This document shows positions 1 to 11,865 of a stretch of DNA of 64,000 nt, piece after piece; within the stretch, counting starts at the first letter, position 1; each line of letters starts with the position of its first letter. The translations under genes were made by a program, and so were the position numbers. Under the pieces are notes generated by a model that was given only the letters and a program-made list of their open reading frames with translations, was not told where the DNA came from and did no database searches. Origin of the DNA: Artocarpus heterophyllus (Eukaryota > Streptophyta > Magnoliopsida > Rosales > Moraceae); the NCBI GenBank assembly GCA_025403435.1, contig CM046348.1:31960147-32024146 (forward strand), in the 5' to 3' direction.

Positions 1-90
1 TCTCTTTATCTATCTCATCATGGATCCTAAATATAATCAAATGAAAAAATACTTTCCTTCCATTTCTTAAAAAGAAATTAGGCAAAAGTA

Positions 91-396
91 CAAAGCTTGA
101 ATAACCCGTCTTTGGCTTCTCATTTTAAACTTCCAATTGATGTCAAAATGTTTATAAAAGGTCTTATTCATCCTAGTGATGTCATAAATAAAGGTGTCCC
201 TAGAATGGGTACAAGTCCGTGTGCTGGGTAAAGAAGAGCTCGAGCTATAGCATCTAAATGTCCTAAGTGTTCTCGTCAAAATTGTGAGCATAGGTGCAAG
301 TCAAAAGGTCTTAAATCTATAAATAGGGAGGATAAAATACTTTTCTATAAAGATGGGCTTTCTAAAGAAAACTTAAATGATCTTCAAGATTTGTAA
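91..396 (+). pseudogene. Unidentified degenerate reading frame with a Cys/His cluster
   Basis: I do not recognise this gene. One plus-strand frame stays open from about 82 to the stop at 394-396 apart from a single in-frame TAA at 229-231. Downstream of that stop it encodes a basic segment and then a compact cluster of the form CPKC-x4-C-x3-C followed by a Lys-rich stretch, which could bind zinc. The composition (basic, Cys-rich, then an acidic/hydrophobic tail) looks like real coding sequence rather than random AT-rich DNA, but no family can be named. The frame may be a captured host fragment or part of an old retroelement, since a LOG copy lies about 770 bp downstream. Confidence 0.3.
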
Positions 397-1159
397 ACTC
401 TGGCCTCAGTTTCATGCAGAAAAAGAATGTCTAGGGAATCTGACATTAAAAGAGCAAATTATTCAATTTGCAGTAATGTTATAAAGGAAACAGTCACCTA
501 GATCATCTGGTCCTAAGCAAAATTTGTAAAGTATTTTTTAGTTTTTGTGTGCTTTTCTCTTCTTTTAAAAAAATTATTGAGAAATTATTTAAAATGTGAA
601 TTTGGTTTTATTGAAAAAACATTAAAATGGCCGAGTAATAAATTATCTGGAGATCACTTTTTGATGAACATGAGTTTTCATTCATTCTCAAATAAATTTT
701 CATCATAAAACAAAAACTAATTAAAAAAACATAAAAATAAAAATATTTGTTTTTATGATTGTTATAGTAGTTGTTTGTTTAATTATTATGTTTGTCCTAT
801 TTGCTTTTAATATTTTTTATCTTACCTACCAAATGCATTCTCCGAGAGGTATTTCGTGTGTTGTATACATTTTAGTTTTGTCCCATTTTGTCAAAAGTTG
901 TACAGTAATAAAATTTTTCAAAAGTTGAGTAGTTTTTGTTAGGTAAAACTTTCAAAAGTTCTACAGTTGAATCATATATGTCAACCTATCTCCATCTATC
1001 TTTACCTGCCTATTTGTCTTTCTTCATAGTCAGTCATGTATTATATCTCATTCGTAGTTACAGTCTTACTCAGAGCGATGTAAAAAGTTTTCAAGTCATA
1101 AAAAACATAAAATTCTAAAAAAAAGGAGCCTTTGTTTCTTAGAAAACATTAAGGAGCCC
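397..1159. other. AT-rich stretch without recognisable gene
   Basis: Stop-rich in the frames examined, with A and T runs. A short open frame at 936-1118 has no recognisable domain. Two near-repeats of a TTTTTCAAAAGTTG-like string occur around 890-960. I see no RNA gene or clear promoter. Confidence 0.5.
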
Positions 1160-1740
1160 TTGTCCCAATCATATCTAAATTTCAAAAGCATTTGTGTGTT
1201 TTGCGATTCTAATGTAGGAAAGAGCACTAACTATTTAAATGTTACATTCCATTTAGGGCAAGTCTTGGCTAAGAAAAAGATAAACCTTGTGCATAAAGGG
1301 GGTAGTCTTGGTTTAATGGGAATTGTCACAGCTAAAGCCAAAATAGGAGGAGTTCTAGGTATTATCCCTCATTTTCTTACTCAAGATAATCTTTGTGATG
1401 AAACCATAAGAACCAAAAAAAAAAGGCAAAAATATCCCTGAGCATTTAAAACTTATGATTCATCACTCAGATGCATTCGTAGTTTTATCAAGAGGTCTAA
1501 AAACTCTAAAAGAAATGTTTGTCATAGCTAGTTGGAATCAATTAGCTATTCTTAATAAACCACTAGGTATGCTTAATTTTAATGGTTTTATCGATGGTCT
1601 TTTAAGTCTTCTAGATAATGCTGTGGAACAGACATTGCTCATAGAATCAAGAAGAAAGATTATTATCTCTGCTCCTACAGTTGAGAAATTGCTCAAGAAA
1701 ATGCAAGTCATCACTCCTGAGCAGACACTGCATCTTCAAA
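1160..1740 (+). pseudogene. LOG-like: LOG-type cytokinin riboside 5'-monophosphate phosphoribohydrolase, broken intronless copy
   Basis: LOG enzymes release active free-base cytokinins from their ribotides in the plant cytosol. Two overlapping frames (1160-1441 and from 1455) together match most of the family in order: the N-terminal CVFC-x-S segment near residue 12, the GGGS-x-GLMG loop near residue 50, a VLGIIP segment, then the DAFV helix and the C-terminal IIISAPT segment. The frames meet at a run of ten A after 1410, so a slippage-type frameshift joins them. The nucleotide-binding PGGYGTxxE motif is ruined (reads SRGLKTLKE) and no ATG precedes the first block (the frame opens with TTG). 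Plant LOG genes normally have several introns and none is seen here, which suggests a reverse-transcribed copy. Similarity fades after about 1740, though the frame stays open to 1853. Confidence 0.8.
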
Positions 1741-2300
1741 GCTCAGCAAGAAATGCAAATGAGATTTGGATCTTTCTCTCTAATCTTTTTGATCTTTCAG
1801 TTTTACCTACAACATATTTATTTATATTACGTTTATTTTTTTATGTGTTTTGAATAACCGCTCTTGTGTGTGTGTGTATATATTGTTACTATTTTTACTT
1901 AATCTTGTTAAACATTGGGGACAATTTTCAATTTAGATTGGGGGAGGAAGGTTTGTGTCAAAATTTTTCAAATTTATGCTAAAATTTTTCAAGTTTGAGT
2001 ATGTTTTTGTGTATTTAAAATGGGACTTGTTCTAAAACTAGGCTATAAAAAAAATTAAAAACCCAAAAAAATTGAAAAATCAAAAAAGAAAAAAATGGTA
2101 TACTGTTTGTAAAACTGTTAAGATTCTTGTGTTAGTGCCAAGATGGCTGAATGAAGGAGTTAGTCATGAAACACATCTCGATTTGGTCCAAGAATGTAAT
2201 CTTTCATATATTTTCATTTATGCTTATGTTCTCCATATTGTATGCATGCATGCATGTTTAGGATAGCTAAGTTATGGAGTCTTTAGCAATCTTGAGACGT
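1741..2300 (+). other. Possible retroelement 3' tail with G-rich polypurine tract
   Basis: A TG microsatellite lies at about 1864-1878. A string of the type CATTGGGGACAA is followed at about 1938-1950 by GGGGGAGGAAGG. Such paired G-rich strings often sit between pol and the 3' LTR of plant Tat/Athila-type elements. A TGCA repeat is at about 2239-2254. No partner LTR is visible in the window, so this is an inference. Confidence 0.3.
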
Positions 2301-5300
2301 GTCCTAATCATATTTGTATCATATTTCATTCTGTTGAGTTTGTCAACATTTGCATCTAATATAAAAAAACTACAAATTGAAAATTCTTCAAAAAAAATCA
2401 AACAATTTTAAATTTGAAAACCTAAAAAACTTTGTTTTTGTTTTTAAAGTGCCTCCTGCCTAATGAAGAAACATGGTTATATCATAGCTTGTTATAAGAT
2501 TTAGATAATGTTTAAGCTTATGTTAATTTCTTGTATTAGCCTCATATTTAGATTGATTTTTTTCCAAAATTTGAGCACTTAATCTTAAACTTTGATTTAT
2601 TATACTAATTTAGATACTGTTTATGTTAATATAATCTGGTTTTTTTTTATAAAATCTTATAATTTGTTTGAATCCCTCTCAAGATGAAATCTTAGATAAT
2701 ACGAAGTTAAGGGTATAATTTAGGCTATCTTTAGATCATTTGACCCTTTCAAACTTACCAGAATACATTTTATATCCTTAGTTACCCTATTGTGCTTAAT
2801 GTTTCATTTTTTTTTTTTTTGTCATCAACAAATTTTTAGCTTAGCCATTTTAGTAATTTCATATCCTTTCTTTTTACCTTGCACTTATATTTCATATAAT
2901 CGGTTTAGATGTATTATATGTTATGATAATGTTATAGGAAGATGAAAAGGGTTATGAAAGCAAATTTGTTTATTCTATACGTCTAAAAATTAGAAAAAAA
3001 TAAATTCAAAAAATTAAAAAAATTATAAAAAAATAAAAAAGAATAAAAATTGGATGACCAATGAAAGTTTACTTCAAGTCTAGTTTTATTACTTAGGATT
3101 TAATTTGCATATTTCAAGGGTCCTAGAATACTGTAAGTGTTCTATAGGTGAATGAATCTTCAAATTTATCTTTCATCTTACCTTTTTACCCTTACCTTAT
3201 ATTACAAGCCAAATAAAATCCTAATAGTCTTTAATTTATTGTTATTCTATATTAGTGCAGAGAGAAATTAGAAACAGACTTGTAAGATCATGCTAAAAAA
3301 ATTAGTTTATATATGTAAATTTATGTGGTTTGTATGCAATGATTAGCGATACAATAGCAGAAAAATCCTTCTTAAATATGGACATACTCTTGAAATAAAG
3401 CACAAAATTGAATAACATCTACATTTTATTTCAAGCAATGATTCTGAAACAACCCCTGAGGATATTCTGTAAGGAGTCATAAGCCTTTGAGAAATCAATC
3501 ATTTGGTCTGTTTTTATGGTTTTTATTCCTTTAATTGTTTGGAACTAGCAATAAGCAGATTAAGGTGTGATGAAACTGAAAATGCACATTTCTTGTGGCT
3601 AAATATCATCATTTTGCATCTACATTTCTTGTTGAATCCCTTAATTATAGTATTCGTGTGATAATTAGTATTTTAGTGTGTTTATGTGAAAATATATTAA
3701 AAATATGTTTTTAGTGTGCTTTATGTTTAATAATATTTTTAGCAATTTTAAATCATTTTCGTGTATTTTATAGTTAATTAATTTATAAATAATTAAAACC
3801 GTAAAAAATAATATTGTGTGATTTTATTTTAAGTCTTAAAATATTTGTAAATAAGTTTTGAGTTTGTAAATATGTTTATAATATTTTTAGTAATTTCTAC
3901 AAATACTTCAAGTTTTCAATAATATATCTGTTAAAGTTTGTTAATTTTAGAAGTTTTTATTCATTTACAGTGTTTTTTGTATGTTTTATTATAAAATAAA
4001 TATTTTTAAATTATTGTAAAAATTATGTTTTTAAAATAATTAATTTTTTATTTTATTTTAGATTTAGAATTTGCAAGAAAAAGGAGAAAAATGGCATGAA
4101 AATAGGCAAAAATGAACTTCAAATGCATGAAAAATAAAAAAAGAAATTAAAACCAAAATAATTGCCACATGGCAGCTTGTCGCACATCCAATCATGCCTC
4201 CAAGCTGAATCTATGCCATCTACGTGTCCAAACCCCAAGGGAATCTATTACATCGCCCATATGTGGGCTCCTTTTCCTCTCTGTTAGATCTGCCTACCTG
4301 GTCTTTATCCTACGGTTTGTAGCACCTTCTTCCAGCTTCTGAATCACAGCCACATTTCCAATTAGAAGTCCGCACATCCAACACTCCATCTTTGTCCAAT
4401 TGTTCAAGCATCACACCTAATCAAATAATAAAAAATGCACTCTCTGAAGCTAGAATCACATGCAGAAAAAGAAGGAAAAAAGGAAAGAAAAAAATCACAA
4501 AATCAATTCTCAATAATTTGAATATATTCAAAAACATGGGCTACTGCAAAAATTAAATCAAAAAAGTTTTGAAATCACTCAACATTTTTCCTACTCATTT
4601 TGCATAAAAAAATGTTCTAATCAAATATAAAAATAATAAATAAACAAATAAATCATGTAAAAAATCATGTAAATAGTAGATTTTCCTCTACTATAAATAC
4701 CCACCTTCCATGCATTTTAATACACATCTTTAACTATAATTTGGAGTTAATTCTCTTCTTTCCTTTCTTCTTAGATTATTTTTCTCTTAAATTTAGTTTT
4801 ATGTTTTCGTAAAACACTTCTAGTTTCAACATTGTAAAATAGTTGTGTTTAGTAAAATTATGTGTATTTTTACCTTCAATATGTCTTTCTAAATTTCCTT
4901 TTGCATGAGGAAAGAGAGGGAAATTCTAGCAAAATCAAGGTAAATATTTTTAGTTTTTCAATGTTTTTTAAGTTGTTATAGTGTCAAAATCATTTTTAGA
5001 AAACTTATGATTTTAATGTTAACTTAATTAAAACTCTTACAAAATTAAGTTTTGATTTATTGTAGACATAAGATGGTGTGGGAAATGCTTAGAAGCATTT
5101 AAATTATTCGTAGACAATGAATGGTGCGGTAAATGCTTAACGTATAAATTTTATTGGTAATTTTAGTTAGTTAATTTTGAAATCATACATATTTGTTAAA
5201 AATGAGTTTTTGATACATTATAGAAATGAATTAGCACATTAAATGTTTGGCAACTCTTCTTTTATTGTAGACAAAAGATGGCATATTGTATACTTAAACC

Positions 5301-5877
5301 ATATTAATAAATCATTTTAGAAAAAGTAAAACATATTTAAGTTAATTGCTATAATAGAACCTTTAATCCTCAGTGTTGTTTAAAATTATTCTTTCTTTTA
5401 AGTTAAATTACACTTATTATTAAAGTTCCATCTTCTATTTAATTGCACTTATTAAAATTCCATTTACCATTTCATTTTAAGTCACATTTCTTGTTGTCCA
5501 AGTTCCAAAAATCCAAACAAATTTAAAAATGAAAAAAGTAAAAAAAAATGTGTAAATGCTGTAAATAAATTACAAATAATTAACTTTAATCCTCAAATTT
5601 TTTAGCTAAAACTAATATAACTGATATATTTGATTTTTACAATACCTTTTCGCTATGAGATCAACCTCAAATATATCAAGTTTTATTATTTGGACAACCT
5701 TATACTTAAGATTATATCAGACTTACACTTTTAGACTCAAACAAGTACGGATAATTATAATACTCTTTCAAAGAAAATGTCTATCATACTAAAAATATAA
5801 GATTACTTTGATAGCATCCTCAGTATAAGTTAAATAAGCATTATGCATGGCATGACACCATAACCTAAAGAATGGGT
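2301..5877. other. AT-rich non-coding DNA, possibly an old LTR
   Basis: No coding frame was recognised. A TATA-like CTATAAATACCC at about 4691 follows a GC-richer block (4150-4400) with CCACATGGCAGC-type strings, and is followed by a pyrimidine-rich leader. This is the pattern of an LTR promoter. A TGTGATGAAACTG at about 3566 could be an LTR start, but no second copy exists in the window to prove it. A CRM-type element is inserted at the right edge. Confidence 0.3.
5061..5294 (+). repeat. Three degenerate copies of a ~30-bp unit
   Basis: Units at 5061-5091, 5109-5139 and 5266-5294 share the pattern GTAGACA, AGATGG or AATGG, then (in the first two) AAATGCTTA. The spacing is uneven and the third unit is only partial. 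Confidence 0.5.
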
Positions 5878-6815
5878 TGATGCAAGCAATGGAGCTGCAC
5901 AAGTTAGGAGCCATGTTCGTAATCCCTTAAGCCGTTCAAGTGGTCCAATCACGAGATCTAAGGCCAAGCGATTCAAGGAAGCATTGAACGGGCTCATTCA
6001 ACAAGTTTGCAATGTGTCACATAAATAGAGCCCCGGCATAGGCCCAAGTCAATCTCAAGAGAGCCTAGTCATGATATTAAGGTTCTAGAAGATTCACATT
6101 GATGATGGGCACGATTCAAGTAAATTATGGGGCCAATTTGTCAGATTTGTAATTTCAAGAAACCTTCCTATTTTGGATCAACACGTGGCGCCATGTCATC
6201 AAGTTCGAGTCTCATCATCAATTTATTTTTTTGATGTATTTTTCATATTTTCTTAGTTGTCAAATTTAGTTTGGTTAGGCGTGAAAACAAACCTGGATAC
6301 TTTCCCTTTTCTAGAATAGATTAGGCGTATTTTAAGGGATAAGATTAGCTACTTTCCTTTTGTGTTATTACAGTCAGCAAAGTCAGATTTTAGGGCTTAA
6401 TTTCGCATGGGAAAGCACCAATTAAGCTATTTTCTAAGTCAGCCTTCACTTCGGGATTCTTTTGGGCTGAAAATCATTCCCATATAATTGTAAACACTTT
6501 GTTATTTTAAAAATTAATCAATCAGATCATTATTCATGAAATTTGTGAGGCTTTTCTTGCGTTCTTCTTGTTTTCTTGAGAAGACTCTTGAACTTATCAA
6601 GATTAAACTTGTGGCATTCAACAAACTAACTTATCATCTAGAATTTTAAGTGTTCTTGCAATTCTAGGTGTGGTGTCTTCCTATCCGTGGTTCTTGGTTC
6701 GTGTCTTATTAGATTACAGGTCAAGGCTCAACAAACATGTGTCTTAAGGGATTAGGGGTTTGAATTCCAGATTTGGTGTCGGGCCTTGTCGCATTAGTTG
6801 GCGGGGTTCATATCA
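5878..6815 (+). repeat. 5' LTR of the CRM-type element
   Basis: 938 bp, beginning TGATGCAAGC and ending TTCATATCA. It aligns along its length with 12024-12920. It contains a segment near 6490-6530 (AACACTTTGTTATTTT) that is missing from the 3' copy. Confidence 0.93.
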
Positions 6816-6817
6816 GT

Positions 6818-6830
6818 TGGCATTAGAGCT
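6818..6830 (+). other. Primer-binding site, initiator Met-tRNA type
   Basis: TGGCATTAGAGCT starts two bases after the 5' LTR and differs at two positions from TGGTATCAGAGC, the usual complement of plant initiator Met-tRNA. Confidence 0.8.
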
Positions 6831-7490
6831 TAGGTTCCAAGGCAGGTTTGACTATCCTTTATCTTATGTTCTTGTTCTTGTTTAGTTGAATTTAGAGTCC
6901 TAAAAAAAAAATCTAGTTTAAGGTCTGAATTTCTTCGCCGAATTTTTTTCCCTTCCTTTTCTTGTTCAAATTTTGCCCATTCTGTTTGCTTTGAATACTT
7001 GTTGTCAGTTAGTTTCCATTTGATTTGAATTTGATTGTTCCCGTTTGTTTCTCGTTTATTTGTTTATCATGTAAAAAAAAGGGATCAGAAAAGAAAGAAA
7101 AAGAAAAGAAAAACAAGAGAAAAAAGAAAACAAGAGGATCCAAAAAAAATTAAAAAATAATAAAAAATATTGGCTACTCATTTTACACATTCTTGTGACT
7201 TAGCATTCTTGTTATTGAGTCTTCATTTGCCATTCTATGTATTGCAGGTTAAATCTTGTGGATTGTTTGGGTAGAGTTTGGTTTGTTTGAATTGCTGCTT
7301 GGATCTTGTGTGTTTCTTGAGTCTGATTAAGAATTTAAGAAGGCACAACGAGTGGAAAAAAGGCAAGAGTGGTGAGAACATTAAGTTAAAAGCCAATTTG
7401 AGTGGAAACACGAGTGTGATCAAATCATTCTTGAGTGAAACAAATGAGGGAGTGCTTGTGAGGTTCCTAACCTTTTATTGCAGACTCTAA

Positions 7491-8777
7491 AACAGGTCTC
7501 ACAATCAAGAAGAGAATTCAACTAAAGAGGCCCAACAACGAACCATTCTGAACCTACAATTACAAGCTTTGATAGGGGAATTGAGATGGATGATGAGAGC
7601 TAAATTGGAACCTCTACATGAGAGAATGGATAGGTTGGAAGAGGGAGCACCTACCGGGTAGCGCCAAAATAATCCCATTACAAAACCTAGACGAGTACAC
7701 CATGGTGAACAATGGGGGGATGTAGAGGATGATGATGACTGGGAGGAGTTTGATGATCCACCTAATAACCGGGGCAGGTTTGGGCATGGTTTAGGGAATA
7801 GAGAAGGTAGGCAAAGGCAGGATGATAACTTAGGAAGCATCAAGGTGAAGATTCTGTCCTTTCAAGGGAAAAATGATCTTGACGTGTATCTAGAGTGGGA
7901 GAAGAGGATGGAGATGGTCTTCGATTGCCACAACTACTCTGAGTTGAAAAAGTTAAAACTCGCTGCAATTGAATTCATTGACTATGCTATTGTTTGGTGG
8001 GATCAGTTGTTGAAGGATAGAAGGAGAAACAGAGAGTAGTTTGTTGAGACGTGGGAGGAAATGAAAGCAATCATGCACAAACGATCCATCCCGAGTTACT
8101 ACCATAGAGAGTTGTACAACAAGTTCCAACACCTCACACAAGGTAATAGGAGTGTTGATGAATATCATAAAGAGATAGAGGTCATCATGATCCGCGCAAA
8201 TGTAGTGGAGGACTGGGAGGCCACTATGGCTAGGTTCTTGCATTGCTTAAACTGTGAGATTGCAGATGTTGTAGAAATGCAACATTATGTGGAGTTGACA
8301 GATATGGTGCACTAAACCATCAAAGTGGAGCAACAGTTGAAGCTAAGAAACATGGCTAGGAGGGGATCTAGCATGGCTACCTCAAACACATGGAGACTAG
8401 CCTCTAAACGGGATGAATTTCCAACAAACAAGCCAAAGACCGAGCCCTCTAAAGATGCCAAACAAGTTGCTGCACCTAAACAAGGTAACACTGAATTTTC
8501 TACCTCAAAAAGTCATGACATTAAGTGCTTTAAATGTCAAGGCAAGGGTCACATATCTTGCAAATGTCCAAACAAGAGAGTAATGGTGATTATAGCTCAA
8601 GGAAAGATTGTTTCAGAGGATGAAGAAAAAGAAGAAGTAGATGACATGCCACCTCTTGAAGATGCCTATGAAGGGGAGTGTGCTGTAGTTGGAGAGTTGT
8701 TAGTGGCAAGACGAGCTCTTAGTGCACAGGCTACAGAATACGAGAATAATCAGCGAGAGAATTTATTTCACACATAG
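7491..8777 (+). pseudogene. gag: gag of the CRM-type element
   Basis: Gag forms the cytoplasmic capsid that packages the element RNA. One frame covers the region, with in-frame stops at 7659-7661, 8037-8039, 8313-8315 and 8775-8777. The N-terminal part has a charged, Leu-rich probable coiled coil (about 7536-7650) and an acidic DDDDWEEFDD patch. The retrotransposon-gag fold follows, with FQGKNDLDVYLEWE and the WW pair near 7995. A single zinc knuckle, C-x2-C-x4-H-x4-C, lies at 8526-8567. The frame may extend upstream of the stop at 7488-7490 toward 7278. It runs directly into protease in the same frame, as in a gag-pol polyprotein. Confidence 0.85.
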
Positions 8778-9329
8778 TGTTTTGTGAATAACAAGGTTTG
8801 TAGTGTGATAATAGATGGAGGAAGTTGCACAAATGTGGCTAGCACCGGTTAGTGGAGAAATTGGCTCTACCTACCTTGAAGCATCCAAGGCCATACCGGC
8901 TTCAATGGCTAAATGATTGTGGTGAGATCAAGGTTACTAAACAGGTGATGGTGGCATTTTCTATTGGAAAGTATGCTTTGTGATGTTGTTCCCATGCATG
9001 CATGTCACCTCTTGTTGGGAAGACCGTGGCAGTTCGCTCGACGAACCACACATGATAGTTTCACCAATAGGTACTCTTTTACCATGAATAAACAACCAAT
9101 GTCACGTGTACCATTGACTCCAAAACAAGTTCTTGAAGATCAATTAAAAATGCAGAGAGCGAGTGAAAAAAGAAAAGAGAATGAGAGGGAGGCTGAACAT
9201 AAGAGAAAAGAAAAACAGAAGAGAGAAAAAGAGAAAGCAGAGAGTTCAACCTTAATGTGTGCGAGAGAGGAAAAATACAATTTCATTGCAAAGAAAAGCG
9301 AGATCAAGAGAGCTTTAATTTCCCATTAG
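8778..9329 (+). pseudogene. pro: Aspartic protease region of the CRM-type element
   Basis: The protease cleaves the gag-pol polyprotein. The active-site region reads IIDGGSCTNVAS with the Asp codon at 8814-8816; this D-G-G-S form is normal for the lineage. A frameshift follows at about 8840-8890, after which the LLGRPWQF segment (near 9014) reappears in the original frame. The C-terminal linker (9110-9330) is a long Lys/Glu/Arg-rich stretch, probably helical, ending at a TAG at 9327-9329 before reverse transcriptase begins. Confidence 0.75.
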
Positions 9330-9344
9330 CCCCATATAGTACTA

Positions 9345-10944
9345 ATGTACAATGAGGCCCTTTTAAACACTAATGATCTTGCCAGTTCTTTACCGAGCAA
9401 TGTTGTTTCCCTTTTGCAGGAATTCGAGGATGTATTTCCTAAAGAGTTGCCTCCAAGCTTACCTCCAATTCGAGGAATTGAGCATCAAATTGACTTCATA
9501 CTTGGTGCTTCAATTCCAAACTGGCTTGTCTATAGGGGCAATCCTAAGGAGACAAGGGAACTTCAAAGGCAAGTAGGTGAGTTATTGGAGAAGGGATATG
9601 TGCATGAAAGCATGAGTCCTTATGCAATTCCGGTGTTGCTAGTGCCTAAGAAGGATGGGACATGGAGAATGTGTGTAGATTGCCAAGCCATCAACAACAT
9701 TACGGTAAAGTATCATCATCCCATTCCTAGACTAGATGATATGCTGGATGAATTACATGGTTCTTGTGTTTTTACCAAGATTGATCATAAGAGTGGATAT
9801 CACCAAATTAGGATGAAGGAAGGTGATGAGTGGAAAACTGCATTTAAAACAAAATATGGTTTGTATGAATGGTTAGTTATGCCTTTCGGATTAACTAATG
9901 CACCTAGCACTTTCATGAGACTTATGAACCATGTTTTGTGTGCTTACATTGGTCAATTTGTAGTTGTCTACTTTGTTGATATCTTGATTTATAGCAAAAA
10001 CTTGAATGATCATGTTGAACCTTTAAAACTTGTTTTAGATGTTTTAAGGAAACAAAAGTTGTTTGCTAACTTCAAGAAATGTACCTTTTGCACAGATAAG
10101 CTTGTATTTCTTGGTTTTGTTGTGAGTGCGCAAGGTATACAGGTTGATGAAGAAAAGGTGAAGGCAATCCAACATTGGCCAACTCCGACAACCATAGGGC
10201 AGGTGAGAAGTTTTCATGGCTTGGCTAGTTTCTACCAGTGTTTTGTTCGGGACTTTAGTAGCCATGCCGCACCTTTAACTGAAGTCATCAAGAAGAATGT
10301 TCCATTTAAGTGGGGAGAGGAACAAGAAAAGGCATTCAAACTGATCATGGAGAAGTTAACAAATGCACCTCTACTTGTTTTACCTAACTTCACTAACATT
10401 TGAAATTGAGTGTGATGCTTCAGGTACAGGTATTGGAGGCGTTTTGATGCAAGAAGGAAGACCGGTTGCATACTTTAGTGGAAAGTTGAGTGGGGAAGCT
10501 CAAAATTATCCCACTTATGATAAGAAGTTGTATTCATTGCTTCGAACTTTAGAGACTTGGCAACACTATCTTTGGCCGAAGGAGTTTGTGATTCACACGG
10601 ATCATGAATCCTTGAAGCATTTGAAGGGGCCGCACAAATTGAATAAAGGCCATGCCAAGTGGGTAGAATTCATTGAGACATTCCCATATGTGATCAAATA
10701 CAAGCAAGGTAAGGAAAACGTAGTTGCCGATGCACTATCTCGTAGGTACACCTTACTTTCAACCCTTGATGCCAAGTCGCTTGGATTTGAGTACATTAAA
10801 GAATTGTATGCATTGCATTCTGATTTTGTAGTTGTATTTAAAGATTGCACAAAGGGAGAATGTGGGAAATACTACTTACATGAGGGTTTCTTGTTTCGAG
10901 AAATAAACTTTGCATTCCTCATTCTTCTTTGCGTGAGTTGTTAG
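9345..10944 (+). pseudogene. pol: Reverse transcriptase and RNase H of the CRM-type element
   Basis: These domains copy the element RNA into DNA and degrade the template. RT is nearly continuous over 9345-10403, with WRMCVDC, the SGYHQIRM segment and [15 protein letters not shown] all present. The catalytic box reads YFVD (9969-9980) instead of YFDD or YVDD, so the first metal-binding Asp is lost. A one-base frameshift at about 10390-10405 puts RNase H (10363-10944) in another frame. It keeps the ECDASGTG start, the [10 protein letters not shown] segment and VADALSRR. Integrase follows with a return to the first frame. Confidence 0.93.
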
Positions 10945-11865
10945 TTAGGGAAGCACATGGCGGTGGTTTGATGGGGCACTTTGGAATAGCTAAGACTTTA
11001 GGTGTCTTGCAAGAGCACTTCTTTTGGCCACATATGAAGCGTGATGTTGAGAGGATTTGTGGGAGATGCATTACATGTAGACAAGCTAAGTCTAGGCTAC
11101 AACCACATGGATTATATATGCTACTTCCTATTCCTAGAGAGCCTTGGGTTGACATCTCTATGGATTTTGTGTTGGGGTTACTTAGGCCTAAGAGGGGGAG
11201 AGATTCTGTATTTGTGGTAGTTGATAGGTTTTCTAAGATGGCACACTTCATTGCATGTCATAAAACCGATGATGCATCACATATAGCCGATTTGTTTTTG
11301 AAGGAGATTGTTAGGTTGCATGGCATGCCTAGGAGTATTATTTCTGATAGAGATGCAAAGTTCTTGAGTTTATTTTGGAAGACCTTGTGGGCAAAGTTAG
11401 GGGCTAAGCTATTATTTTCTACTACTTGTCACCTGCAGACTAATGGTCAAACTCAAGTAGTGAACACGACATTATCCACTCTATTACGTGCTATCATTCA
11501 AAAGAATTTGAAGACTTGGGAAGATTGTTTGCCGCATGTTGAATTTGCTTAAAATAGATGTGTTCATTTTGCACCTAAGTTTTCACCGTTTGAAGTTATT
11601 TATGGTTTTAATTCACTGACTCCTTTGGATTTAACTCCTTTACCTTTGAATGAACGAGTTAACTTAGATGACAAGAAAATAGCTGATTTTGTTAGGCAAA
11701 TTCATGAGAAGGCAAGACAGAACATAGAGAGGTGTACCGAGCAATATGAAAGACAAGCCAATAAGGACCGCAAGCAGGTGGTGTTTGAACCAGGAGATTG
11801 CGTGTGGCTACATATGAGAAAGGAACGTCTCCCCAAACAAAGGTGTTCAAAACTCCTCCGAGGGG
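10929..11865 (+). pseudogene. int: Integrase of the CRM-type element
   Basis: Integrase joins the cDNA ends to host DNA in the nucleus. The N-terminal HHCC zinc region is present ([12 protein letters not shown], then CGRCITC). The core keeps the first Asp in ISMDF and the second in ISDRDAKF, but the catalytic Glu of the TEVVN-type motif is Gln (CAA at 11454-11456). An in-frame TAA lies at 11550-11552, and the frame resumes at 11625-11927 with the GPY-type C-terminal domain start (EPGDCVWLHMRKERLP). A frameshift near 11850-11870 leads into the tail. Confidence 0.9.

Noticed and set aside
7505..7843. Minus-strand 112-codon open frame
   Set aside because: It is the antisense of the CRM-type gag coding frame, with no domain of its own.
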